A stretch of 27,823 nt of DNA from a virus, in IMG/VR virus record IMGVR_UViG_3300036846_001011, positions 1 to 27,823 of that record; one strand, 5' to 3'. The position numbers and the translations under genes are program-made. The notes beneath the pieces are model-generated. The model was not told the origin of the DNA. It saw only the letters and a list, made by a program, of their open reading frames with translations, and ran no database searches. Position 1 is the first letter of the stretch, and each line of letters starts with the position of its first letter. Positions 11,708 through 19,212 of this stretch are shown here, piece after piece.

Positions 11708-13254
11708 TGCCGATCGTCCAAAGTGCGGGCGCGTTGCGGTCGTTCGTCGACGTGCCGACCCTGCAAACGTCGGCGGCGAGCGTGGGCAACTCGCCGTGGC
11801 TGATGGTGACCTACGGCTACATTTACGCGCGCCAACAGAACATCCGCACCTGCGTCGATTTTCTCTCGCGCAACATCGCCCAATTGGGGATCGGCGTGTT
11901 CCGGCGCGTGTCGGACACCGACCGCGAGCACCTGCCCGATCACGACGTCGCGCGATGGTTGTCACACCCCAACGGCGCCACGACGCGGTACCGGTTGATC
12001 GAAAGTTTGATCGCCGACCTCGGGATCTACTTCAACGCCTACTGGTACAAGGTCCGCACGATCGAGCAGGGCCGGTTGCGCGTGCGCCTCGTGCGCCTGC
12101 CCCCGGCCGAGATGCGGGTGTTCGGCGGCCTGTTGCCGAGTGGGTATCGGTGGTCGGGGGTGGGCCGCGAGCCGCTCGACATCGTGCCCGACGACCTCGT
12201 CACGTTCGGCGGGTACAACCCGTTCGATCCCAAGTGCGGCCTCTCGCCGATCGACACGCTGCGCCCGCTACTCGAAGAGGACGCCGCCGCGACCACGTAC
12301 CGCGAGGCGTTTTGGCGCAACGCCGCGCGCATGGAAGGCGTGATCGAGCGGCCGAAGGACGCCCCGAAGTGGACGCCCGCGCAAAAACAGGAGTGGCGCA
12401 AACAGTGGATGGATCGGTTCGCCGGTCCCGAGAACGCGGGCATGATCCCGGTCCTCGAAGACGGCATGGCGTGGAAGAACACCTCGCACAACGCCGTCGA
12501 TTCCGAGTACGCCGAGGCGCGCAAGCTGTCGCGCGAAGACTGCGCGCGCGCGTACCACATCCCGCTGCCGCTCGTCGGGATCCTCGATCACGCGACCTTC
12601 TCGAATATCAAAGAGCAGCACAAACAACTCTATAGCGACACCCTCGGCCCGTGGCTCGAAATGGTGCAGGCCGAGATCGAGATGTCGATCGTGCCCGAGT
12701 CGCCCGACAACGCCGACATCTACGTCGAGTTCAACATCGCCGAAAAACTGAAGGGTAGTTTCGAGGAACAGGCGGCGGCGCTGCAAGCGTCGGTCGGGCG
12801 GCCGATCATGACCGCGAACGAAGGCCGCGCCCGGCTCAACCTGCCGTCGATCAAAGACGACCCGACGGCCGACGAACTCGCGGCCCAACAGGGCGGCCCG
12901 TCCATGTCGCTGCTGCCCGCCTCGCCCTCGACGCCGCCGCCCCGTGCGCTGATGGGTGAAGTGATCGACGTGCCCGCGATCAGCACGCCGACCACCGCGA
13001 TCGCGGCCGCCGTGCGCGACACGTGGCAGCGGCAGAAAAGCCGGTTGGGTCGCGTCGCCGCGGCCGACCGGGCCGAGGCGCTCGACTACGGCCGCGGGAT
13101 GCGCGAACTCGCCGCCGCGTTGACGCCGCTGCTCGGCCCGACCCGCGCGTGCACCTACGCGTCGAGCGTCACCCTGCACACCTACGCACTGCTGAAACAG
13201 GGCGCGGATCCGTTCACCGCTGCCCGCGAGGTACCGCCATGTCCGATCGAGTAA
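11707..13254 (+). CDS. portal protein (HK97 family)
   Basis: A 515-residue portal, the usual length range for HK97-type portals (about 400-520). Family features: C-V-D-F-L-S-R-N-I-A-Q-L near residue 50, a wing region (RLVRLPPAEMRVF), Y-R-E-A-F-W-R-N-A-A-R-M-E-G-V-I-E, F-A-G-P-E-N-A-G, and Y-H-I-P-L-P-L-V-G-I followed by a stem/crown helix. The C-terminal 100 residues are Pro/Ala-rich then helical. Twelve copies form the channel through which the terminase drives DNA. The ATG overlaps the preceding stop, and the end overlaps the protease gene by 16 bases. Confidence 0.93.
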   Translation: MPIVQSAGALRSFVDVPTLQTSAASVGNSPWLMVTYGYIYARQQNIRTCVDFLSRNIAQLGIGVFRRVSDTDREHLPDHDVARWLSHPNGATTRYRLIESLIADLGIYFNAYWYKVRTIEQGRLRVRLVRLPPAEMRVFGGLLPSGYRWSGVGREPLDIVPDDLVTFGGYNPFDPKCGLSPIDTLRPLLEEDAAATTYREAFWRNAARMEGVIERPKDAPKWTPAQKQEWRKQWMDRFAGPENAGMIPVLEDGMAWKNTSHNAVDSEYAEARKLSREDCARAYHIPLPLVGILDHATFSNIKEQHKQLYSDTLGPWLEMVQAEIEMSIVPESPDNADIYVEFNIAEKLKGSFEEQAAALQASVGRPIMTANEGRARLNLPSIKDDPTADELAAQQGGPSMSLLPASPSTPPPRALMGEVIDVPAISTPTTAIAAAVRDTWQRQKSRLGRVAAADRAEALDYGRGMRELAAALTPLLGPTRACTYASSVTLHTYALLKQGADPFTAAREVPPCPIE

Positions 13255-14216
13255 ACACCATCGATCGCGTGATCGCGTTCGTGCTCGAACATCCGTGGGC
13301 GCTCACCGACGAAGCGCGCGTGGTCGTCGCCGAGGTGCTCGCGCGCCGGATCGCCGGTGAGCGCGCCGACGGCGAGGATATCGCGGCCGCGGTCGCGGCC
13401 CGTCGACCGACGACCACCGCGACCGGGGGCGTCGAGGTGATCCCGGTGCACGGCATGATCGCGCCGCGCGCGAACCTGTTGAGCGACATCTCGGGTGGCA
13501 CGACGTTCGAGGGGTTGAGCGACACGCTGCGCGCCGCCGTCGCCGCCCGGCCGCGGGCGATCGTCCTCGATATCAATTCGCCGGGGGGCAACGTCGCCGG
13601 GGCGCACGAGTTCGCACGCGAGGTGCTCGCGGCCCGCGCGCAGGTGCCGATCGTGGCGCAGGCGCATCACCTGATGGGATCGGCGGCCTACTGGATCGGC
13701 TCGGCCGCCACCGAGATCGTCGCGTCGCCCTCGTCGCTGGTCGGCGGGATCGGCGTCTACACGCTCTACTCCGACATCTCGGCGGCCCTCGAACGGCGCG
13801 GCGTGAAACAAACGCTGATCGCCGGGGGCGGCGAATACAAGGGCGAGGGCGCCGACGGCGGCCCGCTCAGTGATTCGGCGCTCGCGCACCGCAAGGCCGT
13901 CGTCGACGGATTCGCCATGCAGTTCCTCACCGACGTCGCCGCAGGCCGCGGCGTCGACGTCGCCACGGTGCGCGACACGTTCGGGAAGGGCCGCGTCATG
14001 CGCGCCCCCGACGCGTTGCAGGCCGGGATGGTGAACCGCGTCGCCACGCTCTACGACACGATCGCTCGCCTCGGGGGCAACGTCACCGCACCGGCCTCCG
14101 CAGTTGCTCTCGGCACCGCCGCCGCCACGGCCCACGAGCCACAAGCCACGGCCCACGAGCGCGCCGCATTCATCGCCGAACAACTGGATCTCGCGGCACT
14201 CGAAGCGGAGTTGTAA
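13239..14216 (+). CDS. S49-family head maturation protease (SppA-like)
   Basis: A 325-residue S49 (signal-peptide-peptidase A-like) serine protease of the phage capsid type. Oxyanion region D-I-N-S-P-G-G-N-V (about 111-119), nucleophile in H-L-M-G-S148-A-A-Y-W, and the general base Lys in G-G-G-E-Y-K201-G-E-G. This Ser/Lys dyad is the family's catalytic pair. It cleaves the delta/scaffold part of the capsid protein and often itself during prohead maturation. The C-terminal Ala-rich region (AAATAHEPQATAHERAA) may act as scaffold. The ATG overlaps the portal 3' end. A start at GTG 13257 is unlikely, since MSDRVNTIDRVI fits well. Confidence 0.92.
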   Translation: MSDRVNTIDRVIAFVLEHPWALTDEARVVVAEVLARRIAGERADGEDIAAAVAARRPTTTATGGVEVIPVHGMIAPRANLLSDISGGTTFEGLSDTLRAAVAARPRAIVLDINSPGGNVAGAHEFAREVLAARAQVPIVAQAHHLMGSAAYWIGSAATEIVASPSSLVGGIGVYTLYSDISAALERRGVKQTLIAGGGEYKGEGADGGPLSDSALAHRKAVVDGFAMQFLTDVAAGRGVDVATVRDTFGKGRVMRAPDALQAGMVNRVATLYDTIARLGGNVTAPASAVALGTAAATAHEPQATAHERAAFIAEQLDLAALEAEL

Positions 14217-14220
14217 GCCA

Positions 14221-15534
14221 ATGAACATCGCACAGTTGGAAACCGATCTGCGGCAGAAAAAGCAAACCCTGCGCTCGCTCGTCGAGAACACGGCGCACAC
14301 GTGCCAAGACCACGTCGTGACGCCTGCCACCGCCACCGCGCCCGCAGTCACCGGGCGCCTGATGACGGCCGACGAGAAGGCCGCGATCAAGGCGTTGCAG
14401 GATGAATGCGCCGCGATCCAAGGGCGCATCGAAGGCGCGCAGGGCGACGCCGCGCTCGTGCGACTCGTGCAAGGCATGACCGCCGACGGCGGCAACGGCG
14501 TGAGCGGCGGCGTGCCCGGCCTCGCGACCGCCTCGCGGCGCAGCATCGGGCAGCAGTTCGTCGGCGACGAGGGCGTGCGCGCGTTCCTCGCCGCAGGCGG
14601 CCACCGCCGCAACGGCGCGTGGGCCTCGCCGCCCGTCGAGTGCTTCGGGCCGCTGATGCCCCTGCACGCGACGACGCTCACCGAGGATCCCGCCTCGGGC
14701 GGCAAGCTGGTCGTGCCGCAGTACCTACCGGGGATCCAGTCGATCCTGTTCAAGCGGCTCATGGTCGCGGATCTCATGGCGTCGGGCACGGCGACGTCCA
14801 ACGCGATCATCTACATGATCGAAACGGCGTTCACCAACGCCGCGGCGCCGACCGCCGAGGGTACCGCCAAGCCAGAATCCGCCCTGACATTTGATCAGCA
14901 CACCGACCCCGTCTCGAAGATCGCGCACTGGTTGCCGGTCACCGAAGAACTCTTGGAAGACGTGTCGGCGATCCAGTCGTACATCGATGCGCGGTTGACG
15001 CTCGGCGTGCAACTCGCCGAGGAAGATCAACTCTTAAATGGAAACGGCACGCCGCCGAACCTGATGGGCGTGATGAACCGCGCGGGCCTCGCGGCGCCCG
15101 TCGTCCGCAACGGCGCGGCGACGCCACCGGAAACGAACGTCGATGCGATCCTGCGGCAGATCACCGCGATCGCCACGACGGCCTTCGTGTATCCCGATGG
15201 TGTCGTGATGAACCCGGCGAACTGGTTCACGATCGCGACGTCGAAATCGACCACGGGCGAGTACCTCGGGGGCGGCCCGTTCTCGTCGCTGCCGACCGCG
15301 TCGGTGTGGGGCACGCCCGTTGCGGTGACGCCCTCGATCGTCGCCAACACCGCGCTCGTCGGCGCGTTCGGCACCATGTCGCAGGTGTTCCGCAAGGGCG
15401 GGATTCGCGTGGAAGCAAGCAACAGCCACCAAGATTTTTTCATCAAAAACTTGGTCGCGATCCGCGCCGAGGAACGGCTCGCGCTCGCCGTCTATCGTCC
15501 CGGTGCGTTCGGCAAGGTCACCGGTCTGATCTGA
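14221..15534 (+). CDS. major capsid protein (HK97 fold) with N-terminal delta domain
   Basis: A 437-residue HK97-type major capsid protein. Residues 1 to about 110 are helical and charged (TDLRQKKQTLRSLVEN; AALVRLVQGM) and likely form the delta domain that scaffolds assembly and is removed by the S49 protease. The mature part holds the family pattern T-E-D-P-A-S-G-G-K-L-V-V-P, A-H-W-L-P-V-T-E-E-L-L-E-D, then Y-I-D-A-R-L-T-L-G-V, E-E-D-Q-L-L-N-G-N-G and, near the end, F-I-K-N-L-V-A-I-R-A-E-E-R-L-A. No separate scaffold gene is seen, consistent with the fused delta domain. The lysine needed for HK97-like cross-linking is not identifiable by eye. Confidence 0.94.
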   Translation: MNIAQLETDLRQKKQTLRSLVENTAHTCQDHVVTPATATAPAVTGRLMTADEKAAIKALQDECAAIQGRIEGAQGDAALVRLVQGMTADGGNGVSGGVPGLATASRRSIGQQFVGDEGVRAFLAAGGHRRNGAWASPPVECFGPLMPLHATTLTEDPASGGKLVVPQYLPGIQSILFKRLMVADLMASGTATSNAIIYMIETAFTNAAAPTAEGTAKPESALTFDQHTDPVSKIAHWLPVTEELLEDVSAIQSYIDARLTLGVQLAEEDQLLNGNGTPPNLMGVMNRAGLAAPVVRNGAATPPETNVDAILRQITAIATTAFVYPDGVVMNPANWFTIATSKSTTGEYLGGGPFSSLPTASVWGTPVAVTPSIVANTALVGAFGTMSQVFRKGGIRVEASNSHQDFFIKNLVAIRAEERLALAVYRPGAFGKVTGLI

Positions 15535-15551
15535 TCGATCAACGACTCGTC

Positions 15552-15582
15552 GCGGTGCGCTCGTGCCGTGTGGGCGCACCGC
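15552..15582 (+). terminator. hairpin after the major capsid gene
   Basis: A perfect 9-bp inverted repeat, GCGGTGCGC (15552-15560) and GCGCACCGC (15574-15582), with a 13-base loop, fills the gap between the capsid stop (15534) and the ribosome site AAGGAGA of the next gene (15590-15596). There is no T-run after it. It may be a weak terminator or a 3' structure that stabilises the capsid message. Confidence 0.5.
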
Positions 15583-15601
15583 ACTCACCAAGGAGACGGA
15601 C

Positions 15602-15937
15602 ATGGACGAAGAAACAGCACTCGCGGCGGCGCCGCCACCGGGATGGAGCAACGCGCCCCCGGATGACGGGATCTCGTCGATCGAAGGGCCGCCGACGCCG
15701 ATCGATACGACGGTGCCGGGATGGAGCAACAACGGGCCGAACGCGACCGGCGCCACCGCGGGCACGCCGGGCACGTGGACGCCTGCGGGTTCAGAGGCGG
15801 CCGACGAGTTCACCAAGATGGACGCCGTGACGGCGGTGCCGCAGACGGCGTGGACGACCGGCCAGTACGTCACCCTCGGCGACGGCAGCGAGGCCAATTG
15901 GGGCGGCACGGCGTGGGTGTCGGGGCGGGCCGCGTGA
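15602..15937 (+). CDS. putative head decoration / virion surface protein (111 aa)
   Basis: A 111-residue protein with a very good ribosome site (AAGGAGA) and a Pro/Gly-rich, disordered N-terminal half containing P-G-W-S-N twice (residues about 13-17 and 39-43). The C-terminal half (GTPGTWTPAGSEAADEF, then A-W-T-T-G-Q-Y-V-T-L-G-D-G and W-G-G-T-A-W-V-S-G) matches a small beta domain recurring in phage capsid or tail-associated surface proteins. Its position directly after the capsid gene supports decoration of the head. The function is inferred from position and resemblance. Confidence 0.55.
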   Translation: MDEETALAAAPPPGWSNAPPDDGISSIEGPPTPIDTTVPGWSNNGPNATGATAGTPGTWTPAGSEAADEFTKMDAVTAVPQTAWTTGQYVTLGDGSEANWGGTAWVSGRAA

Positions 15938-16170
15938 TCATGTGGGGCGATCCGGGGCCGTGCCCGGTCGACGACGCGCCGCATACCACGTGCACGAGCG
16001 CCGACTATCCGGGCGCGAAGCGGATCGTGATCGTGCAACTCCCGGCGCGGGATGCGCAGGCCGCCGCGGCGCGGCCTGCGATCACCGTGGCGCCCGTCGT
16101 CACGTTGCAACCGGGTGAGTTCACGACGGCCAGCTATCGCGGATCGCGGCCGCGGCGAGGGCGCGTATGA
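15934..16170 (+). CDS. hypothetical head-region protein (78 aa)
   Basis: A 78-residue protein from GTG 15934, overlapping the upstream TGA (GTGA); ATG 15940 is an alternative start two residues later. It begins with a Cys-bearing stretch (GDPGPCPVDD, TTCTSADYPG), then a beta strand KRIVIVQLPAR, and ends in a basic tail (SYRGSRPRRGRV). Its stop overlaps the connector ATG. Short proteins of this sort sit between capsid and connector genes in many siphoviruses; no function is recognised. Confidence 0.55.
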   Translation: MIMWGDPGPCPVDDAPHTTCTSADYPGAKRIVIVQLPARDAQAAAARPAITVAPVVTLQPGEFTTASYRGSRPRRGRV

Positions 16171-16796
16171 CGTGGCCGCCGACCGGCCTGTCGACGTGGC
16201 CGTCGGTGCTCGCGCCGTGGGTGCGCGTCGTCGAGGCCGCACCGACCGACGAGCCGCTCACGCTCGACGAGGCGAAGCTGCGCGCGGGCCTCGATTGGAC
16301 GGTGGGCGATCCGATGGACGCGTTGATGGGATCGTTCATCAGTGCGGCGCGGGCGTACGTCGAGCAGCGCATCGCCCGCGCGATCCCGGTGCAGACCCAC
16401 GAGGTGTTTTACGACGGGGCGGGCGTCGTCGTGGGCACGCTGCTCGTGGTGCCGGGCACCTCGCAACCGCTCGCGAGCGTCGAGGCCGTCACGAGCACCG
16501 ACAGCGCAGGCACCGAGCACGCGCTCGACCCGGCCGCGTATGTCGTGCAGCGCGGCCGCGGCCTGATTCAACTCGTGGGGCCGCTGCCCACCGACGTGCA
16601 GGCGATCGAAGGGTGGCGCGTCGATCTCACGTGCGGCGCCGCCACGATCGACCCCGAGTTGTTGCAGGTCGTCGGCCTGTTGGTGGCGCACTACGCGACG
16701 CTCGGGCGTGATCTGGCGAGCATCACGCCCGCCATGCAAATCCCGCAAGGGTTCGAAGAGGCGATCACGCCCTTCCTGCCGACGGTGATCCCGTGA
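16167..16796 (+). CDS. head-tail connector (gp6-like adaptor)
   Basis: A 209-residue protein with the pattern of HK97 gp6/SPP1 gp15 adaptors: L-T-L-D-E-A-K-L-R-A-G-L near residue 30, D-A-L-M-G-S-F-I-S-A-A-R-A-Y-V-E-Q-R, a beta region (LLVVPGTSQPLASVEAVTS) and a C-terminal helical part (PELLQVVGLLVAHYATLG). These proteins form a ring under the portal. Position after the capsid genes and before head closure is exactly as expected. ATGA overlap on the 5' side. Confidence 0.85.
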   Translation: MTWPPTGLSTWPSVLAPWVRVVEAAPTDEPLTLDEAKLRAGLDWTVGDPMDALMGSFISAARAYVEQRIARAIPVQTHEVFYDGAGVVVGTLLVVPGTSQPLASVEAVTSTDSAGTEHALDPAAYVVQRGRGLIQLVGPLPTDVQAIEGWRVDLTCGAATIDPELLQVVGLLVAHYATLGRDLASITPAMQIPQGFEEAITPFLPTVIP

Positions 16797-17143
16797 CGAT
16801 GATCGCGCCGCACACCTCGATCGCCGACCGGCCGCACCGGGGCATGTTTCAGAACCCCGGCCCCCCGGTACCCGTCGGCACCGGGTTCACGCAGTCGTGG
16901 GTCGATCTGCCGCCGTCGGCGTTCGCGAAAATCTCGCCCGCCACCGCGCGCACGCTCGAACAGGTCGCCGCGGGCACCGTGTTGTCGCAGGCGACGCACG
17001 TGGTGACCGTGCCGTACCGCACGGGCCTCACAACCAAATCCCGATTCATCGTCGACGGCCGCACGCTCAACGTCATCGGGATCAACGACCCCGACGAGCG
17101 GCACGTCGAACTCGTGTTGTCGTGCGCCGAGGTGATCAAGTGA
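16793..17143 (+). CDS. head closure / head-tail joining protein (SPP1 gp16-like)
   Basis: A 116-residue protein from GTG 16793 (ATG 16799 is an alternative). The second half carries the family's typical phrase: T-H-V-V-T-V-P-Y-R-T-G-L-T-T-K-S-R-F, D-G-R-T-L-N-V-I-G-I-N-D-P-D-E-R and V-E-L-V-L-S-C-A-E-V. This is the small beta-barrel head-tail joining family that closes the portal channel after packaging. Its GTG overlaps the connector stop, and its own TGA overlaps the next GTG. Confidence 0.88.
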   Translation: MTMIAPHTSIADRPHRGMFQNPGPPVPVGTGFTQSWVDLPPSAFAKISPATARTLEQVAAGTVLSQATHVVTVPYRTGLTTKSRFIVDGRTLNVIGINDPDERHVELVLSCAEVIK

Positions 17144-17553
17144 GCGTGTCGTTCAAGTGGCAGGGCGTCGCCGAACAACTCGCGGCCTTCGCGACGCTGC
17201 CCGAGGATCTCACTGCCGCCTCGTCGCCCGAGGTGCACGCCGCCACCGAGGCCGCGGCCGAGGCGATCCGCGGCGCCTATCCGCCCGGCCAACTGCGCGC
17301 CGGGGTGCAAACCGTGATGAACCGCGACCGCGAGAAGGTGTTCGGCGTGGTGATTAACACCTCGCCGCTCGCGGCGCTGTACGAGTACGGATCGCAAACG
17401 GTGCGACACACGGCGAGCGGCGCGAACCGCGGGTCGATGCCTGCGCACCCGGTGTTCGTGCCCACCATGATCCGCGAACGGCGTGCGCTGCTCGACGGGC
17501 CGATCCCCGCGGTCATGGTCGACGCGGGCCTCAAGGTGACCGGCCGTGGCTGA
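17140..17553 (+). CDS. HK97 gp10-like neck/tail completion protein
   Basis: A 137-residue protein from GTG 17140 (overlapping TGA 17141-17143). Family features: an N-terminal strand (VSFKWQGVAEQLAAFATL), the helix EAAAEAIRGAYP, V-F-G-V-V-I-N-T-S-P-L-A-A-L-Y-E-Y-G-S, and M-P-A-H-P-V-F-V-P-T. This is the layout of HK97 gp10, found between head closure and tail terminator genes. It helps join or complete head and tail. It overlaps the next gene by 8 bases. Confidence 0.85.
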   Translation: MSVSFKWQGVAEQLAAFATLPEDLTAASSPEVHAATEAAAEAIRGAYPPGQLRAGVQTVMNRDREKVFGVVINTSPLAALYEYGSQTVRHTASGANRGSMPAHPVFVPTMIRERRALLDGPIPAVMVDAGLKVTGRG

Positions 17554-17989
17554 TGTGTCCCGGTTGACCGCGTCGCAGGTGACGATCGCGATCCTGTCGC
17601 TGTTGCAGAACGACGCGCCGCTGATCGCGCTGCTGCCCGATGGGACGTGGTTCGCCGAGGCGCCGCCCGGATCGACCCGGTTCGTGATCGTGCAGTTGCT
17701 CTCGTCGCTGGTCGCGCCCATGTTCAGCGGCCCCGCGTACAAGGACGCCGTGTATCTGGTCGAGGCGCGCGCGTTGTCGACGAGCGGGGGCGACGTCGAG
17801 GGCGCGTACGCGCGGATCGTCGAGGTGCTCACCGACGCCGCGCTGCCGTCGCTCACCGGCTACGGGCCGATGCTCGTGCAATTCGAAGAGGACGTCGAGA
17901 TGGTCGAGGTCGACAACGTCGATCCCTCGATCCGTTGGAACCGGTGCGGCGGGCATCTGCACGTGATGATCGCGCCCGCGAGTACGTAA
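17546..17989 (+). CDS. tail terminator / tail completion protein (DUF3168-like)
   Basis: A 147-residue protein with GTG start at 17546. It shows L-T-A-S-Q-V-T-I-A-I-L-S-L-L-Q-N, L-L-P-D-G-T-W-F-A-E-A-P-P-G-S-T-R-F-V-I-V-Q, a tail-terminator-like pattern seen in DUF3168-type proteins, and a C-terminal beta part. These proteins cap the tail tube at its head-proximal end. It lies immediately before the tail tube gene, as usual. AAGGTG upstream may serve as its ribosome site. Confidence 0.75.
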   Translation: MADVSRLTASQVTIAILSLLQNDAPLIALLPDGTWFAEAPPGSTRFVIVQLLSSLVAPMFSGPAYKDAVYLVEARALSTSGGDVEGAYARIVEVLTDAALPSLTGYGPMLVQFEEDVEMVEVDNVDPSIRWNRCGGHLHVMIAPAST

Positions 17990-18016
17990 ACCCGCAACCG
18001 TCGAGAGGAACAACGC

Positions 18017-18439
18017 ATGGCAGCATCAGATCGTCTTCATGGCAAATCGGGCGCGATCAAAATGGATCCGACGGGCGTGGGCGGAGCGACCGCGGTCGTC
18101 GTCGCGTCGCTCAACAAGTGGGATCTCGATCTCGCCAAAGACCACGTGAAGGTCACCTGTTTCGGCGACACGAATCAGGTTTACGTCGACGGGTTGCCCG
18201 ACATCAAAGGCACCTACGGCGGGATGTACGACCCGGCCGACGGCCTCGTGATCTTCGATGTGATCGGCGGCAGCGTGGCGCCGTACCTCGAAATGATCCC
18301 GAACATCGCCGACCCGACGCTCATGTTCGCGGGCAAGGGCCTGATGGACGGCAAGATCACCGTCGACGCCAACGGCGCGATCACGATCGGCGGATCGTTT
18401 GTCGCCAACGGGCCGTGGGTGCTGCCGACAGCGGCGTAG
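18017..18439 (+). CDS. major tail (tube) protein
   Basis: A 140-residue protein, on the short side for a siphovirus tube subunit. Typical phrases are L-N-K-W-D-L-D-L-A-K-D-H-V-K-V-T-C-F-G-D-T-N, then G-L-P-D-I-K-G-T-Y-G-G, followed by a long beta-rich part ending in A-N-G-A-I-T-I-G-G-S-F. The order of strands and the position between tail terminator and tail chaperone support the call. GAGAGGAA precedes the ATG. Stacked rings of this protein would form the tail tube. Confidence 0.85.
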   Translation: MAASDRLHGKSGAIKMDPTGVGGATAVVVASLNKWDLDLAKDHVKVTCFGDTNQVYVDGLPDIKGTYGGMYDPADGLVIFDVIGGSVAPYLEMIPNIADPTLMFAGKGLMDGKITVDANGAITIGGSFVANGPWVLPTAA

Positions 18440-18443
18440 CGCG

Positions 18444-18725
18444 ATGGTGTCGGGCGTCGTCGGGGCGATCAAGTGGGGCCACTACACGGCCGCCGCGATT
18501 AACGGCTACACGGTGACGCCGACGAGCAAGGCGCGCACCGAGTGGTCGTTGCGCGCGACGGTCGTGCTCGCCGACGCGTTCAAGATGACGCAGTCGCCGC
18601 TCGTCTTCGTCGCGAAACACCGACGGGGCGAGTGGCGGTTTCCGATCGTGGGGATGGAGCGCCGCCGCGACGGGTTGTACCAAGGGCCGTTCTCGGCGCG
18701 GCTCGGGCCGCCGATCAACCAGTGA
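18444..18725 (+). CDS. hypothetical tail-region protein (93 aa)
   Basis: A 93-residue protein from ATG 18444, four bases after the tail tube stop. It is beta-rich (HYTAAAINGYTVTPTSKA; EWSLRATVVLADAFKM) with a basic middle (KHRRGEWRFPIVGMERRRDG). I recognise no family. Conserved placement between tail tube and tail chaperone suggests a minor tail role, but this is inference. No strong ribosome site is visible, so it may be coupled to the tube gene. Confidence 0.6.
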   Translation: MVSGVVGAIKWGHYTAAAINGYTVTPTSKARTEWSLRATVVLADAFKMTQSPLVFVAKHRRGEWRFPIVGMERRRDGLYQGPFSARLGPPINQ

Positions 18726-18735
18726 AGGATTCCGC

Positions 18736-19107
18736 ATGGGCCGCTGTCGCGTCGTCACTCCCAAGATCGATCGGATCCCGCTGTCGGACGGCGACTACCT
18801 CGACGTGACCCACGAACTCAACGCCGGGCAGTACGTCGACATGCTGCGCCAACTCGCCGATCGCGTGTCGTTCGCCAAACCGATCGCCTACATCGTCGGG
18901 TGGTCGCTGGTCGGCGCCGACGATCAACCCCTTCCCTACGATCTCGATCTGCCCGAGCCGGTGCGCCGCCAAACCCTCGGCGCCCTCGACAAAGCGACGA
19001 TGCGCGAGATCGCCGCCGCGCTCGACAAGCACGAGGCCGCCGAGGCCGCCGCGGTCGAGGCAAAAAAAAAGACGAGCGATTCGTTGCTCGTGTCGTCAGC
19101 ACCATGA
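18736..19107 (+). CDS. tail assembly chaperone, zero-frame product (gpG-like)
   Basis: A 123-residue, mostly helical protein placed just before the tape measure gene, the classic site of tail assembly chaperones. It starts at ATG 18736 with AAGGA upstream. Residues 1-100 hold the folded part (DYLDVTHELNAGQYVDMLRQ, YIVGWSLVGADD). The C-terminus is Ala/Glu-rich (DKHEAAEAAAVEAKKK) and then reads into SDSLLVSSAP, the zero-frame tail. The A9 run in codons 109-112 is the likely slip site for the longer product. Confidence 0.85.
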   Translation: MGRCRVVTPKIDRIPLSDGDYLDVTHELNAGQYVDMLRQLADRVSFAKPIAYIVGWSLVGADDQPLPYDLDLPEPVRRQTLGALDKATMREIAAALDKHEAAEAAAVEAKKKTSDSLLVSSAP

Positions 19108-19208
19108 ACATCTGCCGCGCGATGGGTGGGTGGCGGTTCGAGTGGGTCGACGCGCTGCCGCGCAGCGTCTACGACGTGATGGTCGCCGAACTCAATCGGA
19201 AGGATTGA
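18736..19208 (+). CDS. tail assembly chaperone, -1 frameshift fusion (gpGT-like)
   Basis: If ribosomes slip back one base on the A-run at 19062-19070, translation continues through the overlapping frame to TGA 19206-19208, making about 157 residues. The added tail reads KDERFVARVVSTMNICRAMG and then WRFEWVDALPRSVYDVMVAE. This mirrors lambda gpG/gpGT and many siphoviruses, where the long form binds the tape measure and the short form coats it. An ATG at 19104 overlaps the zero-frame stop (ATGA), so a separate 34-residue product by coupling is an alternative. Confidence 0.7.
19062..19070 (+). promoter_or_regulatory. programmed -1 ribosomal frameshift site (A9 run)
   Basis: Nine adenines in a GC-rich gene, read in zero frame as GCA AAA AAA AAG. 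The heptamer A AAA AAA is a canonical slippery sequence. The -1 frame is open across it from before the run to 19208, and lies between chaperone and tape measure genes. No stimulatory hairpin was evident by eye within the next 60 bases. Confidence 0.75.
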
Positions 19209-19212
19209 CGCA

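Noticed and set aside
13182-14810. A 542-residue minus-strand frame over the protease and capsid genes
   Set aside because: The protease catalytic motifs and capsid signature are on the plus strand; the minus frame has no recognisable motif.
18900-19208. An independent 102-residue gene in the -1 frame before the tape measure
   Set aside because: The part before the A-run is a shadow of the chaperone; only the part after it is likely translated, by frameshift or from ATG 19104.
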